A stretch of 64,000 bases of DNA from Desmodus rotundus (GCF_022682495.2 NC_071398.1:95445705-95509704), one strand, 5' to 3'. Positions 1-11,461 are shown, numbered from the stretch's first letter. The notes: generated from the sequence alone by a model not told the origin. Numbers and translations: made by a program.

Positions 1-1400
1 GAAGCAAAATGTTATCCAAGTCACAGCGAACACGGGCCAGGTGGCCTCCTGTCTGTTTCACTGTATCTCCCGCACGTCCAGATGGCCTGGCCAGCACAGT
101 CTGCTGGGCACCGGCGGGGGAACCTGCATCCAGCCTCTCTGTTCCCACTGTCTGGTGCTCCTCATGCCCTGTGTCCTGGAGCTGTCAGGTGAACAAGTCC
201 CTTTTCAAGACACTGATGCATCGGATTTGGGAGGGGGGAGTGCACACAGCAAAAGAACATCTAAAAATCAGAGACAGACCTCAAAAAAGGCACTTTTGGG
301 AAATGTCTGTAATGAAAGGAAAAGAAAGCTACCTCCCTGAGAAAATTTTTAATAAACGACTAAATATTTATCAGGAGAGGACCTACTATTTTTATTTCAC
401 GTTTCTGCTGCACGTTCTTCACTAGGTCAAGGTAAGGCGAGCTCACTCTATTCCTGTCGCTACCAGGCGTGACATCTGCATAAAGTTCTGCGGGCCCCAT
501 ATGGAACGAGTCCCGCCCAGAGTTTTCCAGGAGGTTTCTCTGCTATGTTAGGCTCCCACGTGAATGCGACAGAAACGACACTGCAATCTGTTAGGTGATC
601 ATGAATCAACCGATAACCTGAGCAAAAGGCATCAGCATGAGCACCTTTCAGTAATGGTTTCTCAAAGAACTAGCCAGTTGCTCGATCTAAAACAAAGCAA
701 ATGGATCTACAGTTCGTACACATCGCTTCTGGCCTAACACGAAACTTGCTGTGGTTAGAAGGGACCTAGGCAGGTCCCTGGTGGGAAAGCACTTCTGTGT
801 CTCCTGTTGGTTTCTGGGGAGAGGGGAAGGACAGGAAGGGCCAGAGAGCAGGGAGCAGCAGAAACTGACCTGGAGAATTTGTATCTTTTTATGTTTCTAA
901 TCGCCTGGAGGCCCTTTCTCAGCATCGGAGGGAGGGTGAGTTCTCCAAAGAGAAGTCTGTGTCAGAGGAAAATGAACAGCCTATGGTGCCCAGGAAGCCT
1001 GAAGCCGATGATGCTAACGTGACAGGGGTAGGGAGTCATTTATTTTGAAAAAAGTACCTAATTAGTGTTTGTTTGCTTTGAATATTATTTCAAATACAAT
1101 CTGCTTTCGTGTTGGTTTAATGTTGGCCAGGTTTGCTGCTTTAATGAAGAGATTTGAGTTTGATAAGCTGGGACACGGAAGTACCAGGCCAACTGAGTGG
1201 GTGAAGCAGACAAAGCCGGTCTGCACGCTCCCAGGCCAGGGCCCCTCCTTGGGGCTGCAGGGCAGGTCACCTGAACAGCCCTGAGCAAAACGGCACCCGT
1301 CAGGAGGAGATACGCATGAAAACGCAATGTTTATTCTTTCATTCAGATAAAAAGCTTCAGAAGCAGGGGCCAGGTCTTAAACAAAAAAAGAGAAAGATTC

Positions 1401-1553
1401 TCTGGCCAGGTGGCTCAGCTGGTGGAGGATCGTCCTGTGCACCAAAAGCTTGTGGGTCTGATCCCCGGTCTGGGTGCGTAAGGAGGTAACCAACTGATGT
1501 TTCTCTCTCTCTTTCTCTCTCTAAAATCAACAAACATGTCCTTGGTTGAGGAT
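1401..1553 (+). mobile_element. Ves-type SINE (bat tRNA-derived)
   Basis: The head reads CTGGCCAGGTGGCTCAGCTG, which is the A-box region of the bat Ves SINE. A B-box-like GGGTCTGATCCC follows, then a pyrimidine-rich TTTCTCTCTCTCTTTC body and a short A-rich end. The first one or two bases of the usual CCCTGG start are altered. I could not fix a convincing target-site duplication, so the 3' boundary is approximate. The orientation is antisense to RABGAP1L. Confidence 0.8.
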
Positions 1554-1758
1554 AAGAAAAGAGTGAGAGAGAAATAGAAAGAAAGGTGTGAAGGGAGGAA
1601 ATAGAGTGAGGACTAAAGGAAGGAGTGATTTTTCCTCAGAGACTGAGCTTAGTGTCTACGTGAGGCTCCTGGGCTCTCAACAATCCATTGTTTCGGGAGC
1701 CCCCACGGGGTAGTCATTCCTGATGGACCCACAAAATGGACTTTCTTAGAAAACATTT

Positions 1759-1980
1759 TTTTAGAGATTTTATTTATTTATTTTATATTTTTAGAGTGAA
1801 GGAAGGGCGAAAGAGAGAAACATGGGTGTGCAAGAGATACATCGATCGGCTGCCTCTCGCACGCCCCCCACTGGGGACCTGGCCTGCAATCCAGGCATGT
1901 TCCCTGACTGGGAATTGGACTGGTGACTCTCTTGTTCGCAGGCTGGCACTCCATCCACTGAGCCACACCTGCCAGGGCTG
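1759..1980 (-). mobile_element. Ves-type SINE, minus strand, with target-site duplication
   Basis: Read on the minus strand, this starts at AGCCCTGGCAGGTGTGGCTC and carries the tRNA-like head, the GGGGGGCGTGCGAGAGGCAG middle and an A/T-rich tail (TAAATAAATAAAATC type). The probable target-site duplication is GAAAACATTT (1749-1758) against GAAAACCTTT (1981-1990), 9 of 10 matching. The element lies in sense with RABGAP1L. Short open frames inside it are coincidental. Confidence 0.88.
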
Positions 1981-2579
1981 GAAAACCTTTAAATAATATA
2001 TTTTTGTGATTATTTTTATGTTTAAATAGTATATTTTTATATTTAAAAAATTTTAAGTTTTGAATATTTTTTTTCTGATTATTAAAAAGTTATAATGTAT
2101 ATTGTTGCTTAACCAAGAGTGGTTAAACAATTTAAGGTCTTCTTATAAAAGATCAGTCACTGAAAAAATAAAGGCATAAAGATGAATATAAAAACTAGAT
2201 TTGCTCTTATCACCCAGAGAAGTCTAGTGGTACTGTGTTTCCTTGCTGGCTTCTTCCCTGTCTGGGTACACTCCAGCCTCCGTTCCTTACAGGGTGGCCC
2301 CATGCCACCCACGTCCCTTGCGATTTAGATGCAAACATTATACACAAATTAATTTGCTGTTGTTTAGAAAATTCTGTCATTGCCTTCCTATCATCTTTAA
2401 AAGCTATTCCAAGAAAGGCACTTGACCAGTGTACTTTCGTTCTCCTCTTCTATTGGACACACACACTGTTTGTTTCTTATTCTCATGAGTAACACCGCCG
2501 TCGATGACCTTGTGTGTATCTTTTTGACCAAATCTCTCTCGCACAGGACTGCTAAGTCAGAGTGTGTGTGTGTGCGTGC

Positions 2580-2705
2580 CAGTTTCCTCATTTATGAAAC
2601 GGAGGACTAAAATAATTAAGTCATTAAGGAAGATTAAATAAGATAATGTTCATAAATCGCTAACTTTATTGTTTGGTGCATAGTAGGTATTCAGCCAGTA
2701 TTTAA
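2580..2705 (+). mobile_element. MIR SINE fragment
   Basis: The order TTTCCTCATTTATGAAACGG, then GATTAAATAAGATAATG, then TGGTGCATAGTAGGTATTCA matches the core and 3' part of an ancient mammalian-wide MIR in the plus orientation. It is strongly diverged and lacks the tRNA-like 5' third. Confidence 0.65.
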
Positions 2706-3704
2706 TTTCATTATTTTTAAACCTTTTAAAGGCTTAACGAATGCATTACGGTAATGCACACAACTTTGAATTTACAGCTCCACTTTCTTTCATGGCACCC
2801 CCACTGAGTCCAACTGCTTAAAACGTTTTTCCTTTAGCTGGTCATCTTAAGAAAACTAGTAACAGATAAGATTCCAAGGGACAGAATGAGCTGTGAGCGG
2901 AGGCCATCTGAAAAGCGGACAGGGAGCCAAGAATTCCGCTGCAGTGCTACCCGGCCACTGGCGTCGGATTAACACAGAACTGGGACAGCTGTGGTCAGGC
3001 AGGGTGTGACCCCGGTCGACCGAGACACCTCTTCCTTCTGTGATTCTGACTCCCTCAGTCACCCATTTTTCCTGCTGACACCTGACAAAGAAGTGGGCTG
3101 CACGGGGTTGGGGGTTAAAAGGGCGACTCCCTCTCATCCCTACTGGGCTGCTTTCTCTACCTTCCAAGCCGGCGTCCCGAGCAGCAGGCACAGTCTTTGC
3201 TTTATTTGCAAACTCCATGTAGCGCTGACTCCTTCGGCTTCCACCTCTCCCCATGAGTTGGCACTGTGCTCCTTACCAGTGGTCTACTCCCCCACCTTAC
3301 TGTGCTCAAAACTTGTGAGCACAAAATCAGATGTTTATATGGGGAAAGAAGGTGTGGCAGGGACCATTTTCAAACATTTGTAAAACTCCTTCGATTTTAA
3401 TTCAATCAGATTTGTATTATTGATGGATTCGTATTTTAAATATTGTCAGTGCATAGTTAGAGCACAATCATGCCTCTCTTTTCACACATTTAATAGTCTC
3501 AGTCACAATTTTTCTGACCCTGCACCATTTGTTGGGAATGTTCAGTTTTTCAAAGTCAGAAAATAGAGGGGTAATTTTAAATCTACACAAGACTCCTTCC
3601 ATGTTGCCAACTGTTTTTGAAATAGTTGTTTCAACTATTCAATAGAAAACAGAAATCCTAAAGCTGAAAGAACAAGGGAAGTTCAACAACTTTCCATCTT
3701 CCTA

Positions 3705-3885
3705 GCAACAGCTACCATTTATTCAACACATACTACTAAGGTCCTTTAACTTATTCTACTCTCGAATCATCTCAGGAGGTTGACTTTTTGATACCGGTAG
3801 GCAGGTTACGCACTGCCCAGGTCACACGGGCAGGAAATGGTAATGCCAGGTTCACACACAGGCAGTGTTGGCTCTCAGCTCTAGG
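3705..3885 (-). mobile_element. MIR SINE, diverged
   Basis: ACCATTTATTCAACACATAC, AATCATCTCAGGAGG, GCCCAGGTCACACGGGCAGG and a closing GGCAGTGTTGGCTCTCAGC follow the order of a minus-oriented MIR, with the conserved 'cccaaggtcacacagctag' core mutated. Boundaries are approximate. Confidence 0.55.
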
Positions 3886-4274
3886 ATGCCTGCCAACCCA
3901 AGAACACACACATCTTAATGTCCATGTGTCCTATGAAACCTCCGCTGTATTGCGGATGAGGATGCTTGTGACTGGTGTTCTCAGGTGGCCACGCTGGCAG
4001 CCCCTGGTTTAGGGAAAGCACTGGTACAGGGAAGAGACACCAGAGAAGCGCAGAGGTGTAAAAAAGTATGTCACACGTGCTGTTTGGAAGTGACCCACAC
4101 CCTCCTCAAAAGCTGGCGTTTCCCACCTGCTCCGATTAGCACAGTCCCCTCCCACCTTTGCCCACCCATTCATCCATGGAGCAGCTGACTCAGGGTCAAG
4201 TGCACAGGGAGCCCTGGCAGGGCTGTGGTGAGAGCAACTGGGTCGTTGCCCTTGAGGAGGCTGCCACGGTCTTA

Positions 4275-4445
<171 letters not shown>

Positions 4446-5440
4446 TTAGTGCCTGGTGGAACAGCAGCAGCAGATGGGACTGGTGAGGAACCGCAAGCAG
4501 CAACAACAGTGGACTCAAAGGTGTGGAAGGAGAGGGCGCAGTGGCACAGGAAGGCAGGACAGCTGTCTGGGAAACAACGGTGAGTTAAGCGAGCGGTGCA
4601 GAGGCGGCACTCTACCCAGTGAAACTTACCCCGGTCATTACACCCCCCAGACAGGACTTCATCGTAAAAAATGTGCCACAAAAACGCAAAAATGTGCAAA
4701 TGTACCCCAGCCCCGTGAGGTTTCCTTATAGACCTAGAGTGCAGACACAGGCAAGTCTTCCTTTGAAACATGCACTGTAACCCCACCCTGACCTGCAGGG
4801 AAACCGCAAGACACAGTGGGGCTGGAATGGGGGATACCGCTAGACACTTCCTCAAACTGTTTTTCCAAGATCGGGGCCAGGATGGATGGGTTCGTGACTT
4901 CACTGTCAACTGACATGTTCCTTCTTTGGGTAAAAACATGTTTCCTTTTCTGAACGCCAATGTCTGTGTTGGAGCAACAGTCCTTATGATAGCGTCTCTC
5001 TAAATACTTGCTCTGGTGTTTTTTAAATTTCAGATGAAAAGATTCTAGGTAAAACACTTTACTGAGCTGTTTTGCTCCCCCTGAGCTCCCAGGGGAAAAT
5101 CTGAAACAGAGTTACATGACAAGAACAAGTCTCATCACATCATTCTTGGGAAGCAAGGTCTCCCTGTCACTGGCCACTGTGACCTGCACACACTCCCTGT
5201 CACAACGGCAATTGGGTGCCTTCCATTCCAAAGAATCCAAAGTGCTATCTGCCTGTTAGCAGTCCCAGGAGCCTCCAGAGAGCTGACGGGAAGGACTTCG
5301 ATGGGATGACACCTTCCTGTTTTTCAGACTTACATACACCTCTCGCTGTGTTTTCCGCGAAGCTGGCAAAAACTCACAGCCGTGGTGCACGACCAGAAGA
5401 CAAAGCTGTGTCCTGGAAGAGGGTGTGTCACAGCATACTC

Positions 5441-5477
5441 TGTGCGTGTGCATATGTGTGTGTGAGTGTGTGTGTGG
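5441..5477. repeat. Interrupted TG microsatellite
   Basis: A run of TG dinucleotides is broken by GC, CA and AG (TGTGCGTGTGCATATGTGTG, then TGTGAGTGTGTGTGTGG). It is short and imperfect, so probably only mildly polymorphic. Confidence 0.85.
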
Positions 5478-8400
5478 TGAAATTTTATCTTCTCTACAGG
5501 ACAAACTGGGGTGTGTTATATGGAAAGCAGAAAACCTAATTTCGTTCTTTTCGTTTTTCAAAGAAGGCCTAAAACGGATGGTGAGGACAGAGCCGGGGAC
5601 TTCCGTGGGGGCAGAGGGTCCACACAGGGCCAGCAGAGCAGCGCAGGGGCAAACTTGTACTTGTGCTATAACCAGCCAACAGGACGCATTTCAGTCTTTC
5701 CTTCTGCAGAAGGCAGGCTGGGGCAATTGGGGAACATTAAAACATTTTTGGAAAAGGATGTCTAGTGAAGAAGATTTTAAAATCCCAAATCACTTAGATA
5801 CTTTTAAATAAACTCATGATGGAACTCATAAACTTCCATGTAGTATTAAAATATAAGTGAAAGTATCTAGTAACAGAGCAATGCTATGCTATCTTGTAGA
5901 AAAAGAGCTAAAGAACCAGAAAATCCCATTTTTATAACAACATAAATAACAGATATTAACTGTGGGTAGTAGACTATTTTTATTGTTGTCTTGATGATAT
6001 TTAAAGGTTTCCAAGTTTTCTACAATGAATACATAACATGTGTTTTAAAAGTTTGTTGTTTAAAAAATAAAAAGCAATTTAGAACTTCAATTCCGCTGGA
6101 AATGATAAACTGTCCGAACAGTAATTTCCTTAAGTTCCTCTTGTTAGAAGCTCCTACTCTACATGAAACCACACTGGATCTTCCTTGTGACCAAGATACA
6201 ATGTAACCCCTCAAAGCGCTGCCTCACCAGAAACCCACTTCCCAGTTGTTCCTGAAAGGGCAGCGTGCGTGTTTATAGGGGCAGACTGTACTCATTACAT
6301 TCCTGCTCTCCCTCCATCTACAGACGTCTCCTCTCACGGAGCATAATGGACAGGGAGGCTAACACAACGAAGCCAGGGCGTCTAGGGCTGAATCTTTCCA
6401 GCTTTGTGGAAGTGACCCCAATCGTAGCAGGTGCTGCAGCCTCAGCCTTCCATTCCAATACATCTAACTCTCACCCCTTTTTGTGGAAACAACTTACATG
6501 TGTGTCAAAAACTCAGATTTTTTTTTAAAGGTTCAGAAACTTTCCTAATAAATGCCCTCACTGGCAGAACAGGCAGCGGTACCAGCACGATTTCCTCACA
6601 ACATACTTCACAATGCAGAGAAGACATTCTTATTTCCTGCACCACCTCTTCCAAAGTGACCCTGGAAAGACTACTGCAATGCCTGCGCCCGAGGTCCTGT
6701 GTCTGCTGAAACTGCACCTTCGGGACGCCAAGGCACAGCAAGCTACCCTGTTATCCACATCACGTCCCCTTGGCACCAGTGAAAACATGGCAGCTCCCAG
6801 TTTCTCAGGTCGCAGGACACATACTTAGAGTCCGGTTAACCTCCAGGTAAAGTCACACGATGCGAGTGGAAAAGGACTTTGTTGACAGTATTTACAAGCA
6901 CAGGTCACTACTTTCCCTATTGATTAGTGATGGGTCTGATCAGTTATATTGTATAAGAGAGCATGAGCTCAGCTGAAATCCTGCCTGGTAACTTCCCATT
7001 CCAAGACTGTCACAGCTGGAACCCTTCCTTACAGACACACAGGTAAGGGGATGGGGGAAAGAGGGAATATTGGGGAGAAAGTATGTGTCTGGGGGTCCCT
7101 ACAAAGCACCATAGCCGGGGCACACCCGACTTTTGCTTTAGCAGGAAGCTTCAGTTCAGTGTCTGCAAAGCCAGCAGCAGAGTGGGGAGCATGGGCTCCG
7201 GCTCTACACTCACAGACGTGGGGCAAAGCAAGCTACGGGGCCAAAAATGCAGTATCATCCTCCAGTGTGGACCCGGGGCCCGGAGGTGGCCTTGGGAGGC
7301 CTCTTGGGCCATTCGTGCTGTGGGAGCCGCTCCTGCTGAAATAGGGATTTCTCTGTGCAGAAGAACTTGCCCGCACTCAGCAAGGGTTAAAGAGGGGCCA
7401 CATAGCCTGGCTGTCTTTTCCAGCCTGTACCGAGGAGTCAAAGCTCTCTTCAAAACTGGCTGACCGGAGAAAAAGTTTGCTTCTCGTTGGGCTTGGGAAG
7501 GGCAGTTACCTTGCTTGACTCACTTGGAAATGTCAGTAAGGGCTGCCACCCGAGAGGGCCCTAACCTCAGCCCTGTGCCCCTCCGTCCATCCGGAGATGG
7601 TCACACGTTACACGTGAACATGAGCAGGTGCACACACAGCCTGTGAACGGAGCAGGCCAGTGGCCCCAGCCTCTCAGCAAAGACTGCAGGAGACGCTGCC
7701 CCCATAGCCCTCCTTCACACTGCCCGGGACACACCCCACCGCAGGCACCCGCACAGAACACAGTGGACAGCTTTATCTCCGTCCCCACCCCACCCTCCCG
7801 CACAGGAGGCGTACAGCTGGGGGAGTGTGGTAACTTTTGGGAGGAGGATACTGCATTTTTCAGAGACAGACGCTGCTATCACAGACATAAATAGATTAAA
7901 AAAAAAAACAACTTACCTCCTCAAAAGTCCTAGACCAACTACCGTTTTCAATCATAGGTACAAAGACAATTGAAAAAAGAGAAAAGGAGAAGATCCAATG
8001 GAACCGCACACCTACTCCTACATTTAGGAAATGGTGGGAACAAGAATAGACACATGACAAGGCTGCTCGGACTCAGTCTCCGGGCTCCCTGGGAGGCCAG
8101 CACTTGGGGGGGTGGGGGGGAGGTACACTGGAGGCAGCCAGAGGGCCAGTCTCAGCTCAGGAAGGCAACTCCCTGGACTCCGCCCTCCCCAGGGGCTCTC
8201 GGCAGTCTGCGTGACTGATGGGAATGCCGTGTGGGACTGTGAGCAACTCGGCGTGAGTCCTTCACGCTGTGCTGTCAGAGCTGGGTGGAAGGAACTTCCT
8301 TAGGCGACAAGGTAGGAAACCTTGCACAAGGGTTTGTCACTTTCGGGCAACAGAATGACACTGCTGAACAGGGGCACGCAGGAGAGAAACGGTCCCGGGC

Positions 8401-9072
8401 CTCCCCCACGTCTGAGGGCTGAAGGTGCAGTGAACCGGTACGAGGGATGGCGAAGGTCATTTTTTCCAAGATGGAAAAACAGAAAAATGTGAGCTGGCAA
8501 TGGAAAGAAAATAAACGGCGCCTTAAAGGGGAAAATGACGGGGAAGGAGGCAGCTTCACGAACGCCAGCTCAGTGTTTTGGGCGTGTGTCCGCTGCTGTA
8601 ACGAATTCTTGGCACATGTTTTTGAAGACATTTAAGGGTCAGGAGAAAATGTTTTCCTAAAAGATCCAGTGCAATTTTATTACCAACAGCACGCTCAGCT
8701 CTCACTGATTTTGTTTTGGATACCTCTTTCAAAAGAGTTGACAATCATCACCTTCACATTTCATCAGGGTTTTTGACATTCAAGGACAAATGCTTGCAGA
8801 TGAAATGCTGAAATGTCTACATCGTCTGTAAATGAAGATTTGAGAAGGAAACGTGGATATATTTAAAATCATGCTATGCTCTTCTTTTACCCAATGTATC
8901 CAATTTCATCTAGCTGGTGGGGGGTTAAAACTTTTAAATGTCAAACTGAAAACAAGATCTTGTCAGTAGTAAGTACCTGGCACTTGGCAAACCAGACTGC
9001 ATTTATTTGGCACTTAAAAAATTACCTCAGATTATACAGCACAGGGACGGAGTGCAAACTTTTAGTGTAGAT

Positions 9073-9273
9073 GACCCAATAGTAAATATTTTTGGTTTTG
9101 TAGGCCATATAGCTTTTGAGACTGCTCAACTCCGTCACTGCGTGTTGTTTAGTTATTGCAAAAGCAAGCAATAACTAAACAAATGGATGTGGCTGTGTTC
9201 CAATAAAACTTTATTTACAAACATAGGCAGTGGGCCAGATTTGGCCCATGGGCCATAGTTTGCAAATCCCTGC
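9073..9273 (-). mobile_element. Old hAT-Charlie-type (MER-class) DNA transposon relic
   Basis: TAGTAAATATTTTTGGTTTT, TGTTCCAATAAAACTTTATT, GGGCCAGATTTGGCCCATGG and a terminal TTTGCAAATCCCTG are familiar from a common mammalian non-autonomous hAT-type element. Its ends form an inverted repeat of the type CAGGGGTCGGCAAAC. I cannot name the subfamily with certainty. The middle differs from my memory of the consensus because it contains a perfect hairpin (see the repeat at 9145-9182). The strand call is nominal. Confidence 0.6.
9145..9182. repeat. Perfect 15-bp inverted repeat with 8-nt loop
   Basis: TTGTTTAGTTATTGC (9145-9159) is exactly reverse-complementary to GCAATAACTAAACAA (9168-9182), separated by AAAAGCAA. 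It lies inside the hAT-type relic. The right arm is close to the expected element sequence while the left arm is not, which is the pattern left by a template-switch copying error. Confidence 0.95.
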
Positions 9274-9853
9274 TTTACTCTAGCACACAAAACAAATTTT
9301 AAAAAAGCAAATGGACTATAGAGGGTATAGAAACACATGAGTGTGACATAACTTTCTCAGTAATATGACTTCAATAGGAAACAAAACTTACTAAAAAGTG
9401 AAGAAAATATTTGCAGAATTCATTCTGATTATCAATAAACATACTTACAAATTCTTTTTTGATATATTTATTGATTATGCTATTACAGTTGTCCCATTTC
9501 CACCCCTTCACTCAACTCCATCCTGCCCACCCCCTCCCTCCCACATTCCCCCGCTATAGTTCATGTCCATGGGTCATACTTATAAGTTCTTTGGCTTCTA
9601 CATTTCCTACACTATTCTTACCCTCCCCCTGTCTATTTTCCACCTATCATTTATGCTATTTATTCTCTGTACCTTCCCCCCCCTCCCTCCCCCAATCCCC
9701 TATTGATAACCCTCCATGTGATCTCCATTTCTGTGGTTCTGTTTCTGTTCTAGTTGTTTGCTTAGTTTTCTTTTGTTTTGGTTTTAGGTGTGGTTGTTTA
9801 TAACTGTGAGTTTGCTGTCATTTTTACTGTTCATATTTTTTATCTTCTTTTTC

Positions 9854-10693
9854 TTAGGTAAGTCCCTTTAACATTTCATATAATAATAGCTTGGTGATGA
9901 TGAACTCCTTTAACTTGACCTTATCTGAGAAGCACTTTATCTGCCCTTTCATGCTAAATGATAGCTTTGCTGGATACAGTAATCTTGGATGTAGGCCCTT
10001 GCCTTTCATGACTTGGAATACTTTTTGCCAGTCCCTTCTTGCCTGTAAGGTCTCTTTTGAGAAATCAGCTGACAGTCTTATGGGAACCCCTTTGTAGGTA
10101 ACTGTGTCCTTTTCTCTTGCTGCTTCTAAGATTCTCTCCTTCTCTTTAATCTTAGGTAATGTAATTATGATGTGCCTTGGTGTGTTCCTCCTTGGGTCCA
10201 GCTTCTTTGGGACTCTCTGAGCTTCCTGGACTTCCTGGAAGTCTATTTCCTTTGCCAGACTGGGGAAGTTCTCCTTCATTATTTGTTCAAATAAGTTTTC
10301 AATTTCTTGTTCTTCCTCTTCTCCTTCTGGCACCCCTATAATTCGGATGTTGGAACGTTTCAAGCTGTCCTGGAGGTTCCTAAGCCTCTCCTCATTTTTC
10401 CGAATTCTTGTTTCTTCATTCTTTTCTGGTTGGATGTTTCTTTCTTCCTTCTGGTCTACACCATTCATTTGAGTCCCAGTTTCCTTTGCATCACTATTGG
10501 TTCCCTGTACATTTTCCTTTGTTTTTCTTAGCATAGCCTTCATTTTTTCATCTAGTTTTTGAACAAATTCAACCAATTCTGTGAGCGTCTTAATAACCAG
10601 TGTTTTGAACTGTGCATCCGATAGGTTGGCTATCTCTTCCTCACTTAGTTGTATTTTTTCTGGAGCTTTGAAGTGTTCTGTCATTTGGGCCAT
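9854..10693 (-). CDS. L1-type ORF1p (RNA-binding chaperone) of the HAL1-like element
   Basis: 279 codons run from ATG at 10693 to a TAA at 9856-9854. By family knowledge, ORF1p is a trimeric RNA-binding nucleic-acid chaperone that coats its own transcript. Visible parts: a lysine/glutamate-rich N-terminal and coiled-coil region (about 1-113, with LTELVEFVQKLDEKMKAML at 38-56); an RRM-like domain starting at SNIRIIGVPEG (114-124) with TPRHIII (171-177); and a C-terminal domain with PIRLSADFSKETLQARR (204-220) and YPAKLSF (240-246). It is about 60 residues shorter than human L1 ORF1p (338), with a reduced coiled coil and no tail after MLKGLT. An A-run immediately precedes the start codon. No stops or frameshifts interrupt it. 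It is a transposon protein, not a host gene. Confidence 0.93.
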   Translation of the reverse strand: MAQMTEHFKAPEKIQLSEEEIANLSDAQFKTLVIKTLTELVEFVQKLDEKMKAMLRKTKENVQGTNSDAKETGTQMNGVDQKEERNIQPEKNEETRIRKNEERLRNLQDSLKRSNIRIIGVPEGEEEEQEIENLFEQIMKENFPSLAKEIDFQEVQEAQRVPKKLDPRRNTPRHIIITLPKIKEKERILEAAREKDTVTYKGVPIRLSADFSKETLQARRDWQKVFQVMKGKGLHPRLLYPAKLSFSMKGQIKCFSDKVKLKEFIITKLLLYEMLKGLT

Positions 10694-10708
10694 TTTTTTT
10701 TTTTTTTT

Positions 10709-11451
10709 GTCTTGGCGAGTCTGTTACTTTAAGGGGCGGAGCCTTAGGTGTTCTCGGGGCGGGGTAACGCTGGTCGCTGTGCTGTGACACTATACGTGGG
10801 GGAGGGGCTGAGAGGGAGCAATGGTGCCAGCTCCATTCTCCAGGCATTCCAGTCACTCCCTCCACTACCCACAATCAAATTGGGCCCCTCTGGTGCTGGC
10901 TCCCAAGTGGGTGGGCCTGTGCACACTCCAGGCCCCTGTGGGTCTCTCCAACGACCTCTCCTGTGAGGCTGGGAGTCTCTCCTGCTGCCGCCCCAACCCC
11001 CACGGGTGTTTTCAATCAGAGGTTTGAGGCTTTATTTCCCCGAGCTGGAGCCCTGGGTTGCGTGGTCTGCTTCACTCCCCACCATTTGTCTGGTTTATCT
11101 GTGCGCGAATGTGGGGCCACGGGGTGCTACCCGCCGCTCTGCCTGCCCCGCTCTCCGCCACTCTGAGTCCAGCCCTCTCGGTTTATCTGCGCAAATGTGG
11201 GGCCTCAGGGTCTGCCAGTGGTCAGACTGCCTGCCCCGTTCATCCCACACTCCGCCAGTCTCGGTCCTGCCATAGCCACGCGAGTCCTCTCTCCGCCCCA
11301 GTGCCTGCCTCTGCCCCTCCTACCGGTCTGGATGTATGTTTCTTTTTTATCTACTTGGTGTCGGACCTCCCTGCCATTCGATTCTCTGTCAGTTCTGGTT
11401 GTGAGAGGAGGCGCAGCGTGTCCACCTATGCCGCCATCTTGGTTCTCTCCC
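10709..11451 (-). promoter_or_regulatory. 5' UTR / internal promoter of the HAL1-like element, with YY1-type site
   Basis: The GC- and CpG-rich leader of the element. Within 20 bp of its start (11442-11431, minus strand) it reads CCAAGATGGCGG, a good YY1 recognition sequence. Mammalian L1 5' UTRs carry such a site at the same place to set the transcription start. The leader also contains two tandem monomer-like units (11093-11180 and 11181-11268). Open frames on the plus strand here are antisense shadows. Confidence 0.7.
11093..11268 (-). repeat. Two tandem ~88 bp units in the retroelement 5' UTR
   Basis: Unit one begins GTTTATCTGTGCGCGAATGT at 11093 and unit two begins GTTTATCTGCGCAAATGTGG at 11181. 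Both continue through GTGGGGCC, CTGCCTGCCCCG and a CTCCGCCA motif. The match is imperfect. Repeated promoter units of this kind are known from rodent L1 monomers. Confidence 0.65.
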
Positions 11452-11461
11452 ACGAATTCTT

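Larger units (their letters stand above)
9457..11451 (-). mobile_element. Full-length half-L1 (HAL1-like) non-LTR retroelement with intact ORF1
   Basis: Read on the minus strand, the element starts at 11451 with GGGAGAGAACCAAGATGGCG. It has a roughly 740 bp GC-rich 5' UTR, an uninterrupted ORF1 (10693-9854), and then about 395 bp of A-rich and G-rich 3' UTR, ending GACAACTGTAATAGCATAAT and an AATAAATATATC tail. There is no ORF2: the 3' UTR follows the ORF1 stop directly. The target-site duplication is ACAAATTCTT (9447-9456) against ACGAATTCTT (11452-11461), 9 of 10 matching. A complete 5' end and an open ORF1 indicate a fairly recent insertion. An L1 with a secondary ORF2 deletion is the alternative, but the tidy 3' UTR favours a HAL1-type family. 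It would depend on L1 ORF2p in trans. It lies in sense with RABGAP1L. Confidence 0.85.
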
